Below, piece after piece: positions 1 through 6,741 of a DNA stretch of 39,379 bases. The DNA is from Chengkuizengella marina (GTDB lineage: Bacteria > Bacillota > Bacilli > Paenibacillales > KCTC-33759): positions 1 through 39,379 of the forward strand of contig NZ_SIJB01000051.1 of NCBI RefSeq assembly GCF_009910845.1. The letters run 5' to 3'. Position 1 is the stretch's first letter. Every line of letters begins with the position of its first letter. The notes under the pieces are model-generated. The model searched no databases, was not told the DNA's origin, and saw only the letters and a list, made by a program, of their open reading frames with translations. The translations under genes and the position numbers were made by a program.

Positions 1-1
1 T

Positions 2-1015
2 AGTGAATTGGGACTCAATGTAAAGTGGAATCAACAAGCGAAAACGGTAACAGGTGAAAATGAAGATTTGACGGTAGAATTGACATTGAATAACAATCTA
101 GCAAAAGTAAATGGCGAAGATATTGAAATGTCAGTAAATCCGCAATTAGTACATAATCATACCTTTGTTCCTTTACGTTTTGTAGGAGAATCTACAGGAG
201 CAAATGTCGAGTGGGATGCTTCAACGAAAACGATATCTATTACTAGCCCTCAACCAAAGGTCAATGATGAAGAATTGATTTTAGAACTATTTGATCAATA
301 TGAAGATTATTATAATGAAGAAAATTTGCAAATTGTAAGTTTATTTGAAGAGCAGTTTATAGAAGATTGGGGTATGGAGTCACAATTTGAATGGAATTTT
401 GAAAATTATAATGACCATATTGAAATGAGAGACTTAGAAATATTAAGTATTGAAGATAATGAAGTATATGTTTATGTTGTGGAAATATATGAACGAGTTG
501 ATGGATCTTTTTATTTAGATGAAATGTATGAACAAATATATTCATTAGTGAAATCTAAAAATGATAGATGGCTCATAAATGATATTGAATTTGTATCATT
601 TGATTATTACAACTTAGAAGAACTAAAAAATTCAAATGTTGATTTTCCAGAAAAAGATGAAAAAAAAGTGTTAGCAACTTTTCAAAAATATTTAGATTCT
701 ATTAAAGAAGAGAATTTAGCTAAATTAAAATCTACTTTACATGAAGAATACATAGATTTGTTGGGCCTTGAGTGGTTCGAAGAATATTATGACGGGTTTC
801 TTTTTAATAATTATGATTATACTTTTGTTCAAATCGAAGAATCATCAGTTGTAAATATCTATGAGGATGAAGTAACACTCTTTATAAAATATAATACTAT
901 TTCAACGAATGAAAATCATGGAGGAGTAGAAGTTGAAATGGATGAGAGTTTTATTAAATTTAAGAAATCAAAGAACGGACAATGGAAAATATTACAGATA
1001 GAATCAATATATTGA
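2..1015 (+). CDS. Stalk-domain protein with two NTF2-like repeats, 5' end outside window
   Basis: The frame is open from the first bases, so the N-terminus (probably a signal peptide and more of the stalk domain) lies outside. Residues about 1-85 match the copper amine oxidase N-terminal-like stalk domain (PF07833): a VNG motif, then VPLRFVGESTGANVEWD, and a closing short beta strand. Despite the family name this domain is not an oxidase; it is common in secreted and wall-associated proteins of Paenibacillus-like bacteria. Two acidic, aromatic-rich segments follow (about 90-200 and 215-335). Both start with a helix like LxxFxxYxxxxxEENL and end with a strand like GQWKILQIE, which is typical of SnoaL/NTF2-like folds of unknown ligand. 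There is a 41-nt gap and no terminator before the protease gene, so the two are probably co-transcribed. The role is unknown; extracytoplasmic location is inferred. Confidence 0.7.
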   Translation, partial: SELGLNVKWNQQAKTVTGENEDLTVELTLNNNLAKVNGEDIEMSVNPQLVHNHTFVPLRFVGESTGANVEWDASTKTISITSPQPKVNDEELILELFDQYEDYYNEENLQIVSLFEEQFIEDWGMESQFEWNFENYNDHIEMRDLEILSIEDNEVYVYVVEIYERVDGSFYLDEMYEQIYSLVKSKNDRWLINDIEFVSFDYYNLEELKNSNVDFPEKDEKKVLATFQKYLDSIKEENLAKLKSTLHEEYIDLLGLEWFEEYYDGFLFNNYDYTFVQIEESSVVNIYEDEVTLFIKYNTISTNENHGGVEVEMDESFIKFKKSKNGQWKILQIESIY

Positions 1016-1042
1016 ATTTAAATAAACATAAATAAACATCAC

Positions 1043-1050
1043 AAGGGGTG
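1043..1050 (+). promoter_or_regulatory. Ribosome binding site that decides the start of the S41 protease
   Basis: The purine-rich AAGGGGTG run sits 6 nt before a TTG at 1057. It overlaps the in-frame GTG at 1048, so that GTG cannot be served by this site. The TTG is therefore the better start. Confidence 0.55.
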
Positions 1051-1056
1051 CTCATT

Positions 1057-2508
1057 TTGATTACTAAAAATAAACTAGCAATGATTAAACTTGGACTTGC
1101 ATTTATAGTATCATGTTCAATGATATTTTCAGCAAATAAGGTTATAGCTGAAGATAGTGAACTTGATTATGAATTATATTCAATAGATGCAGTAAATGAA
1201 GCAATAGATTATATTGAATACTTACATTTAGATTCACCCACTCAAGAACAATTAATCGACCAGGCGATTGAGGGAATGATTAACAATTTAAATGATCCTT
1301 ATTCACGATATATTTCACCAAGTGAGTTAGAAGAAGAAGGTTTATTTGATTATGAGTTTATTGGAATTGGTTTAGAAACCGTAGTTAAAAACGGATCATT
1401 AATTATTGATCTAATTTATCCTGATTCTCCAGCTTCTAGTAATGACCTAGAAATAGGGGATTCAATCGTAGCCATTGACGGTACACCAATTAAAGAGTTA
1501 ACAAAAGCTGAGATACAGGAATTATTTAAAGGTAAGGAAGGTAGCGCTATTGAGTTGATCATTGTAAGAGATGGTATAAAAGTGAATGTGGAATTAACGA
1601 GGGAACTTGTTACACATCCTCTAATCGTAAGTGAAGTCATTTCAGAAGGGGTTGGATATATACGTCTTTTTCAGTTTGCTGAAGAAATGGATATTCCATT
1701 TACTGAGCAGTTAAATGAATTAAAAGAAGATGGTTTAGAAACGTTGATTTTAGATTTAAGAGATAATCCAGGTGGATTAATATATACACTCGAAAATATA
1801 GCTAAGCAATTTATGGATAAAAAAATATTAATGTTTACTAAAGACAATGTAAATGATATGGATCCAGTCGTTATATTAGATGGAGAAACTATTGATTATG
1901 AAGTCATTATATTGGTAAATGAGAATACAGCTAGTGCTTCAGAAGCTTTATCTGTAGCTATGCAAGAGCATAATTTGGCTACTGTTATTGGACAACAATC
2001 TTATGGTAAGGGACACATTCAGAACGTACTACCACTATCTAATGGTGGGGTAATATCTATCACATCACATGAGTATTTTGATCCAAGTAAAAACACTGTT
2101 GATGGAGTAGGTGTGATACCTGACATTGAAGTGAAGGAAGAAATTCCACAGCTCATTTCTGCTTTACAGATGGCTGGGATTGAGAAGATAGAATTAGTTA
2201 AAAATGATCATTCTATATTTGTTAACGACATTGCATTTTATGATTACTTTGAATATATACAAGAAGAAAATGAAGTCTTCATTCCATCACGAGTCTTATC
2301 AGCTTTAGTAGATGGAAAAATTAGTTGGAATCATTCAAAGAAGGCGATTGAAATTAAAACCGCAGAACAAGAATTATTGCTTCCAACAGCAGATAAAAAT
2401 GTTGTTTTACAAGAAGGTATCACCTATGTAAATATCAATTATTTTAAAGAGTATTTTCCGCAAATTAATTGGCAGTTAGAAAATGGTGAGCTTACTATAA
2501 CAAATTAA
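1057..2508 (+). CDS. Secreted C-terminal processing peptidase (S41, CtpA/CtpB type) with PDZ and stalk domains
   Basis: Serine protease of the carboxyl-terminal processing family, acting outside the membrane on protein C-termini. From the TTG start it has 483 residues. A signal peptide (KNKLAMIKLGLAFIVSC...) probably ends at VIA|ED near residue 32. A pre-domain with YSRYISPSEL follows, then a PDZ domain (about 95-180, with GIGLETV and DSIVAIDG) and the S41 core with LDLRDNPGG. The catalytic pair is visible: Ser293 in NTASASEA and Lys318 in YGKGHIQ, 25 residues apart as in Prc and D1 protease. The last ~95 residues are a PF07833-like stalk domain (FVNDIAF... SWNHSKKAIEI) where Bacillus relatives often carry a peptidoglycan-binding domain. 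It lies just downstream of another stalk-domain gene, and a terminator follows. Substrate unknown; CtpB itself works in sporulation signalling. Confidence 0.9.
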   Translation: MITKNKLAMIKLGLAFIVSCSMIFSANKVIAEDSELDYELYSIDAVNEAIDYIEYLHLDSPTQEQLIDQAIEGMINNLNDPYSRYISPSELEEEGLFDYEFIGIGLETVVKNGSLIIDLIYPDSPASSNDLEIGDSIVAIDGTPIKELTKAEIQELFKGKEGSAIELIIVRDGIKVNVELTRELVTHPLIVSEVISEGVGYIRLFQFAEEMDIPFTEQLNELKEDGLETLILDLRDNPGGLIYTLENIAKQFMDKKILMFTKDNVNDMDPVVILDGETIDYEVIILVNENTASASEALSVAMQEHNLATVIGQQSYGKGHIQNVLPLSNGGVISITSHEYFDPSKNTVDGVGVIPDIEVKEEIPQLISALQMAGIEKIELVKNDHSIFVNDIAFYDYFEYIQEENEVFIPSRVLSALVDGKISWNHSKKAIEIKTAEQELLLPTADKNVVLQEGITYVNINYFKEYFPQINWQLENGELTITN

Positions 2509-2521
2509 AAAGTTACAAGAT

Positions 2522-2570
2522 AAAACCTTTTCAGTTTAAATATATATCAACTGGAAAGGTTTTTTTATTT
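2522..2570 (+). terminator. Rho-independent terminator after the S41 protease
   Basis: A 13-15 bp stem (AACCTTTTCAGTT paired with AACTGGAAAGGTT, one G-U pair) with a 12-nt A/T loop is followed directly by a T run. Confidence 0.85.
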
Positions 2571-2579
2571 TTGTTGTTC

Positions 2580-2608
2580 TTGATCTCATAAATAAATCCA
2601 GTTAGTAT
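2580..2608 (+). promoter_or_regulatory. Candidate sigma-A promoter for prpB
   Basis: TTGATC (2580-2585) and TAGTAT (2603-2608) each match 4 of 6 consensus bases and are 17 nt apart. They lie between the upstream terminator and prpB. The implied leader is about 55 nt. Confidence 0.35.
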
Positions 2609-2654
2609 GGAGGAAAGAATGTTTTATGATTTATTTATATTCTTAAAAGCATAG
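2607..2654 (+). CDS. Possible 11- or 15-codon upstream peptide before prpB
   Basis: GGAGG at 2609-2613 lies 5 nt before an ATG at 2619. It opens an 11-codon frame (MFYDLFIFLKA) that ends 16 nt before prpB. An in-frame ATG at 2607 would give 15 codons. It could be a leader peptide or chance. The candidate promoter would start transcription near 2615, which leaves little room for initiation at 2619. Confidence 0.18.
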   Translation: MEERMFYDLFIFLKA

Positions 2655-2670
2655 ATGTAGGAGGATACAT

Positions 2671-3585
2671 ATGAGTTGGTTAATTGAAGAAGAAGTGAGT
2701 CAAATGGATTTAGCTATACAGTTGAAAGGCCTCATTACGGGAGATGAAATATTAAAATTACCAGGTACGCATGATGCGATGGCAGCACTAATTGCAAAAA
2801 AAATAGGATTTAAAGCACTTTATCTATCCGGTGCAGCTTATACTGCAAGTCGTGGTTTACCAGATATAGGTATTGTGACATCTTCGGAGGTTGCAGAGCG
2901 GGCACGTGAGCTAGTTCGAACAACAAACTTGCCTTTACTAGTAGATATTGATACTGGTTTTGGAGAGGTTATCAATGTAGCCAGAACTGCAAAGGAAATG
3001 GTTGAAGCTAGGGTGGCGGCAGTACAAATTGAAGATCAGGTTTTGCCTAAGAAATGTGGTCATCTAAACGGAAAAAAACTAATAAGTACTGAAGATATGG
3101 TACAAAAAATAAAAATGATTAAAACTGCGGCACCGAGTCTTCTAATTGTGGCTCGAACGGATGCAAAGTCAGTTGAGGGTTTTGACAGTGCAGTTAAAAG
3201 AGTAAATGCTTATGTCCAAGCAGGGGCTGATGCTATTTTCCCAGAAGCACTAAGTTCAGAAAATGAATTTAGAAAAATGGCTGAGCTGATAGAAGGTCCA
3301 TTGCTAGCGAATATGACAGAGTTTGGGAAAACACCTTATTATACAGCGGATCAATTTAGAGAAATGGGTTATAATATGGTCATTTACCCTGTAACATCTT
3401 TAAGAGTAGCTGCAAAAGCTTATGAAAATGTATTTACAGAAATATTTAATACGGGAACACAAGTACAATCCCTCGAACAAATGCAAACGAGGAAAGAATT
3501 GTATGAAACAATTGGATACTATGAATATGAGCAATTAGATCAAAGTATAGCAAAAACTGAACTTCCTAAAATCGGGGAAAAGTAA
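2671..3585 (+). CDS. prpB: 2-Methylisocitrate lyase (PEP mutase/isocitrate lyase superfamily)
   Basis: Splits 2-methylisocitrate into pyruvate and succinate, the last step of the methylcitrate cycle for propionyl-CoA disposal in the cytoplasm. At 304 aa it has the usual length for PrpB and Bacillus YqiQ/MmgF. Seen in the sequence: the superfamily metal site VDIDTGFG (residues 91-98), QIEDQ, the lyase signature KKCGH with catalytic Cys129, and VARTDA. The KKCGH motif argues against phosphonopyruvate hydrolase or PEP mutase. The ATG has an AGGAGG site at 2659-2664, 6 nt upstream. The gene is single: a terminator precedes it, another follows, and no methylcitrate synthase (prpC) or dehydratase (prpD) is beside it. 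Those partners may be elsewhere in the genome. Isocitrate as substrate is less likely given the short length. Confidence 0.9.
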   Translation: MSWLIEEEVSQMDLAIQLKGLITGDEILKLPGTHDAMAALIAKKIGFKALYLSGAAYTASRGLPDIGIVTSSEVAERARELVRTTNLPLLVDIDTGFGEVINVARTAKEMVEARVAAVQIEDQVLPKKCGHLNGKKLISTEDMVQKIKMIKTAAPSLLIVARTDAKSVEGFDSAVKRVNAYVQAGADAIFPEALSSENEFRKMAELIEGPLLANMTEFGKTPYYTADQFREMGYNMVIYPVTSLRVAAKAYENVFTEIFNTGTQVQSLEQMQTRKELYETIGYYEYEQLDQSIAKTELPKIGEK

Positions 3586-3602
3586 GTAATAGCTCTATTT
3601 TT

Positions 3603-3631
3603 AAAGTGTGAATTCAGTTCACACTTTTTTT
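3603..3631 (+). terminator. Rho-independent terminator after prpB
   Basis: A perfect 10-bp stem (AAAGTGTGAA / TTCACACTTT) with a 5-nt loop, then a T run. Confidence 0.9.
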
Positions 3632-3762
3632 ATAAACAAAATTTGAAAAAAAAGAATTTGCAAAATATTTACCTATCATGTGATATAAATAGAGAATTTC
3701 ATGTGCAATCTCTCTAGTACTCTTTTCTTAAACTCTTTAGGTGTTGGAAAAGTGAGTAAGGT

Positions 3763-3936
3763 ATGAAGGGAAAAACTTTGAAAATATATGAAAGGTTACC
3801 CCAAGTATGGATCAATAAATTGTGATTATTCAATATAGAACTAACTCTACCCATCGTTTTAAGGATGTCATTAATATCTATCCTATTTAGCTTTGTTTGG
3901 TGGGCAAGTCGCAGAATCAGTTTATTAATTAAGTAG
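3763..3936 (+). pseudogene. Short membrane-type frame interrupted by one TGA
   Basis: ATG at 3763 opens a 57-codon frame whose only interruption is TGA at 3823. The first part reads MKGKTLKIYERLPQVWINKL. The second continues in the same frame as a hydrophobic segment with a basic end (LISILFSFVWWASRRISLLIK) to TAG at 3934. It may be a decayed small gene. Alternatively, an ATG inside the second part, right after TTTAAGG, could give a 23-residue membrane peptide. A chance frame is also possible. Confidence 0.22.
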
Positions 3937-4027
3937 AATTAATAGGATAACTACAAGAAAACTAGTATTACTATGGAAAAATATTGAAAATATACTATTT
4001 TAATGATATTTAGCTGATTATAGTGTT

Positions 4028-4056
4028 TTAAAGGTCTATTTTATTTGTGTTAAAAT
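4028..4056 (+). promoter_or_regulatory. Candidate promoter for the secreted hydrolase
   Basis: TAAAAT at 4051-4056 (5 of 6 to the -10 consensus) lies 17 nt after a weak TTAAAG at 4028-4033. Transcription from here would begin near 4063 and give a leader of about 67 nt to the start at 4130. Confidence 0.3.
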
Positions 4057-4114
4057 AAATTCAAATCTCAGGATGAAAAAAATAGCTAGCCCCTCTAAAG
4101 ATTATAAAATGTAC

Positions 4115-4121
4115 TTAGGAG
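4115..4121 (+). promoter_or_regulatory. Ribosome binding site deciding the start of the secreted hydrolase
   Basis: TTAGGAG lies 8 nt before the ATG at 4130. The earlier in-frame ATG at 4073 has no usable site and would add 19 hydrophilic residues in front of the signal peptide. Confidence 0.6.
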
Positions 4122-4129
4122 ATGATTCA

Positions 4130-5323
4130 ATGAAAAAGATTTATATCCTTGTATTCAGTTTTATTATTAGTAGTTTGATTTTGTCAAATCAATATTCATC
4201 TTTAGCTAAGGCAGAAGAGATAGAAGGAGAGTTTTCATTATTAACCTATAATGTAGCTGGATTATGGGATCCTGTTTCATCATCAAACCCCGCTAAAAAC
4301 ACCATTCTTATCAGTCCTAAATTAAACAATTATGATATCGTTCTTGTTCAAGAAGATTTTAATTATCATAGTGATTTAATTGAAAAAGTAGATCATCCTT
4401 ATCTATCATCACATTCAGGTACCATGGGTTTTGGTGATGGATTAAATCGTTTCTCAATATTTCTTTTTATAGATTTCAAACGTGAAGATTGGGATGATTG
4501 CAATGGTGTTTTTGATGCTGCAAATGATTGTTTAACACCAAAAGGGTTTTCATTTGCTCGACATGAAATAAGTGATGGTGTTTTCGTTGATATATATAAT
4601 CTTCATGCTGACGCAGGTGGGAGTCAAGATGATAAGAATGTAAGAAAGAAAAATTTTCAGCAACTGTTATCTAAAATTGATCAATGGTCTGAAGGAAATG
4701 CTGTTATTGTAACAGGAGACTTTAATAGTAAGTATAAAGCAGAAGGGGAAGTAAGGCAATTTGCAGATGCAGGATTCTCCGATGCTTGGGCTGATTTTGA
4801 AAATGGAGGGATTATTCCAGGAATAGGTGAGTCAGGTGATCGCATTGATAAAATCATATATCGTAGTGGAGAATCTCTACAATTAAGTGTTAAGGATTAT
4901 GCTGTTCCCAATGAGGATTTTTTAGATAGCAATGGAAAAGAATTGTCTGATCATCAACCAGTCTCTGCGATATTTGAATATCATGCTGAAGAACCTGTAG
5001 AACAACTTACTCTTATTGCTTCAATTGCATCAAATGGTGAACCTCAGCCCGGTCAGAAACACCGTTCAAGTAATAACTTTTCTACAGTAAACATTCCTTC
5101 AGGTACTGAAAAATTATATTGGGAAATTGTTAATAACTCCAATGCAGATACAATAAGTTTTAGAGTGAAAGAGGATATTTCATTATGGACTGATCCTATT
5201 ATTTTTAACTTTTTGAAAAATGGTTCTTATACTAGTGTTGTAAAGAATGATTCAATATATATATCAGACCCAACAAGTACAGGTGGGAATTCATTTACCG
5301 TAAACGTTTACGCTGTTGAATAA
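4130..5323 (+). CDS. Secreted endonuclease/exonuclease/phosphatase-fold hydrolase
   Basis: A 397-aa exported metal-dependent phosphodiesterase of the DNase I/sphingomyelinase superfamily. The signal peptide starts MKKIYILVFSF and probably ends at AKA|EE. Superfamily motifs appear in order: LTYNVAG, the metal-binding Glu75 in VLVQED, His159 in YNLHAD, Asp197 and Asn199 in TGDFNS, DRIDKIIY, and Asp274-His275 in SDHQPV. The DCLTPKGFSF segment resembles the equivalent part of bacterial sphingomyelinases, so a phospholipid headgroup substrate is possible. DNase activity cannot be excluded. The last ~105 residues (from LTLIASIASNGEPQPG) are a strand-rich extra domain I do not recognise, perhaps for surface or substrate binding. 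The gene stands alone between non-coding stretches, and no clear link to the lipopeptide operon is visible. Confidence 0.82.
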   Translation: MKKIYILVFSFIISSLILSNQYSSLAKAEEIEGEFSLLTYNVAGLWDPVSSSNPAKNTILISPKLNNYDIVLVQEDFNYHSDLIEKVDHPYLSSHSGTMGFGDGLNRFSIFLFIDFKREDWDDCNGVFDAANDCLTPKGFSFARHEISDGVFVDIYNLHADAGGSQDDKNVRKKNFQQLLSKIDQWSEGNAVIVTGDFNSKYKAEGEVRQFADAGFSDAWADFENGGIIPGIGESGDRIDKIIYRSGESLQLSVKDYAVPNEDFLDSNGKELSDHQPVSAIFEYHAEEPVEQLTLIASIASNGEPQPGQKHRSSNNFSTVNIPSGTEKLYWEIVNNSNADTISFRVKEDISLWTDPIIFNFLKNGSYTSVVKNDSIYISDPTSTGGNSFTVNVYAVE

Positions 5324-5382
5324 ACTTTTGTAGTAAACCGCCCGTACCTATAAATCCTTAACTAAATAGGGGGATTATTACT

Positions 5383-6235
5383 TTGTTTCAAAATAATAAA
5401 AGTCTGAAAAAACAAAAAAAGATGAGCAGTATGTTTTGCTGATATTAACTATAATACTTTATTAATTGAATATATAATGGAAATCTAGTGATGTTTATCT
5501 GGTTGAATTAGGAGGCTTTGATTTCACTTATGCTTCTTCAATTTCACTCTTCTGATAAGTAAATCGGACGGTGATCGTGTTGCAGTACCTGTTATAACTA
5601 CTTCTACTAGCCTCTCCCCATTTTTTTATGATATTGGAGTGAATTTTTTAAATATGATTAATGCGATCTGTAAATAACTTGGTGTGAATGCAACACAAAT
5701 TAGGAGCAAAGATTCCTTTTTAACAAGAGTTTTACGGTTCCATTTCTTTTTAATGGTATTATTACTAATTCATTAGTATATCACTCGCATGGATCCAATC
5801 TAAAAGATTACACAGTGGTTTGCATCTGAAGCAGATTTTAATATAGAAATTATATTAGGATGAATTTCGTTCATATTTTTTACTATTCCCACAAATTCCA
5901 CAATGCTTTTTAAATTTCCTCATTACCCACCCTGCGATAAATCTACTGAAATAATCAATAATTACAAAAGTGACTATGAGTGTACTATCATGCTGATATA
6001 GATATGAAAAGATAGTACAAAATGAAGCAACAATAAATATTTCCTTTCCTAACCTCCTTCTAGAAATCCAAAAACCCCGTTGTTAACTGAAATAAATCCA
6101 TAAAATGGACATTTTAATAAAAACCTGATGTTAGGCACTTAAACTAATGCACTTGCAGATGGAATCAAATGGGAGCTGTATGAGCAAAATCTACTGATTG
6201 AAAATCATATTCGTTATAGCGAATCTAAGGTGTGA
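5383..6235 (+). pseudogene. Decayed gene, fragments in all three forward frames
   Basis: An AGGGGG site at 5368-5373 lies 9 nt before a TTG, which opens a basic N-terminus (FQNNKSLKKQKKMSSMF) that soon stops. Protein-like pieces then follow in shifting frames: DVYLVELGGFDFTYASSISL near 5490-5550; SDGDRVAVPVITTSTSL and SPFFYDIGVNFLNMINAI near 5560-5675; LGVNATQIRSKDSF to 5730; FNGIITNSLVYHSHG and LKDYTVVCI near 5735-5828; EADFNIEIILG to 5860; and a last piece LADGIKWELYEQNLLIENHI ending in TGA at 6233-6235 inside a terminator. Gene-like 5' and 3' ends with frameshifts between them point to an inactivated gene of about 270-280 codons. I cannot name the family. Confidence 0.45.
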
Positions 6236-6256
6236 CATAAAGTTCACGCTTTTTTA
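6227..6256 (+). terminator. Rho-independent terminator after the decayed gene
   Basis: A 9-bp stem (AAGGTGTGA paired with TTCACGCTT-like sequence, two G-U pairs) and a 7-nt loop, followed by six T. It overlaps the last codons of the decayed frame. Confidence 0.6.
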
Positions 6257-6286
6257 TCGTATAAGAATTACTATCTTTAGCTACAA

Positions 6287-6324
6287 TCATAACACAATAT
6301 ACATATATGTATATTGTGTTATGA
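6287..6324. repeat. Perfect 38-bp palindrome
   Basis: The 19-nt arms 6287-6305 and 6306-6324 are exact reverse complements with no spacer (TCATAACAC... ...GTGTTATGA), and the symmetry breaks immediately outside. It lies between the terminator of the decayed gene and the promoter region of the lipopeptide operon. Possible roles are an operator for a dimeric regulator, a cruciform, or an RNA hairpin end. No regulator gene is visible in the window. Confidence 0.9.
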
Positions 6325-6394
6325 AATATAGAGAATTAGGCGGAATACTAGAATAATTTTCATTATTTTAATTAAATATGACAAAAATAGCGTT

Positions 6395-6423
6395 TTTATT
6401 TATTAACATTTGAACTCTATAAT
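6395..6423 (+). promoter_or_regulatory. Candidate promoter of the lipopeptide operon
   Basis: A perfect TATAAT at 6418-6423 is preceded at 17 nt by a poor -35 (TTTATT, 6395-6400), which may mean activator dependence. The resulting leader would be about 310 nt. A second weak option is TACAAT at 6711-6716. Confidence 0.28.
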
Positions 6424-6518
6424 ATTCTATATAAGTTTATAAATGAATTGATGAAGAAGATTTATATTTGCTTAAATTTTTTTTAAAAGATAAAAAATAA
6501 ATCCAAAAGAATTAATTT

Positions 6519-6623
6519 GGAGGTGGAGTTACTATATTAAAAAGTATCTTGTGATAAGAATCGCAGGCCTAAATTACGATAGTTATGCTGAAATGTGAGT
6601 CACTTTGAACACATTCAGTATAA
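6519..6623 (+). promoter_or_regulatory. Structured leader: ribosome-site-led mini-frame plus hairpin
   Basis: A strong GGAGGTGG at 6519-6526 has no ATG, GTG or TTG gene after it. At normal spacing lies an ATT (6536) that opens a 20-codon frame (IKKYLVIRIAGLNYDSYAEM) ending in TGA at 6596-6598. That stop falls inside a hairpin: 6583-6597 pairs with 6610-6623 over 14 bp, with one bulged A and one G-U pair. There is no T run after it. The layout resembles a leader-peptide attenuator, or the hairpin DNA may be an operator. About 120 nt of featureless A/T-rich sequence separates it from the exporter gene. Confidence 0.3.
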
Positions 6624-6741
6624 ATATGTATTTATATATTTTAAAAGAAATAATCAGCAAATGGCTAAAAGTTTAAAATATAGTTTAATTTGGATTAAAT
6701 TTTTGATGATTACAATACTTAAGTGAAAGGAACTGTATTTT

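Larger units (their letters stand above)
3632..4072. other. Intergenic stretch without a convincing gene
   Basis: About 440 bases between the prpB terminator and the hydrolase region. It holds one short interrupted reading frame (3763-3936, listed separately) and a candidate promoter at its right end. I see no RNA gene or repeat here. Confidence 0.5.

Noticed and set aside
1020-1039. Two tandem copies of the 10-mer AAATAAACAT
   Set aside because: Short, A/T-rich and without a neighbouring copy elsewhere; most likely chance or slippage.
1048-1056. GTG at 1048 as start of the S41 protease
   Set aside because: It overlaps the only ribosome binding site; the TTG at 1057 has correct spacing and still gives a full signal peptide.
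3823-3825. TGA read as an amino acid in the small frame
   Set aside because: All nearby genes use TGA as a normal stop and there is no selenocysteine-type hairpin, so decay or chance is simpler.
4073-4129. ATG at 4073 as start of the secreted hydrolase
   Set aside because: No ribosome site, and it would put 19 polar residues in front of a clear signal peptide. The ATG at 4130 has TTAGGAG at good spacing.
6227-6324. Insertion-sequence end or attachment site
   Set aside because: The terminator and palindrome have no transposase, target duplication or integrase nearby.
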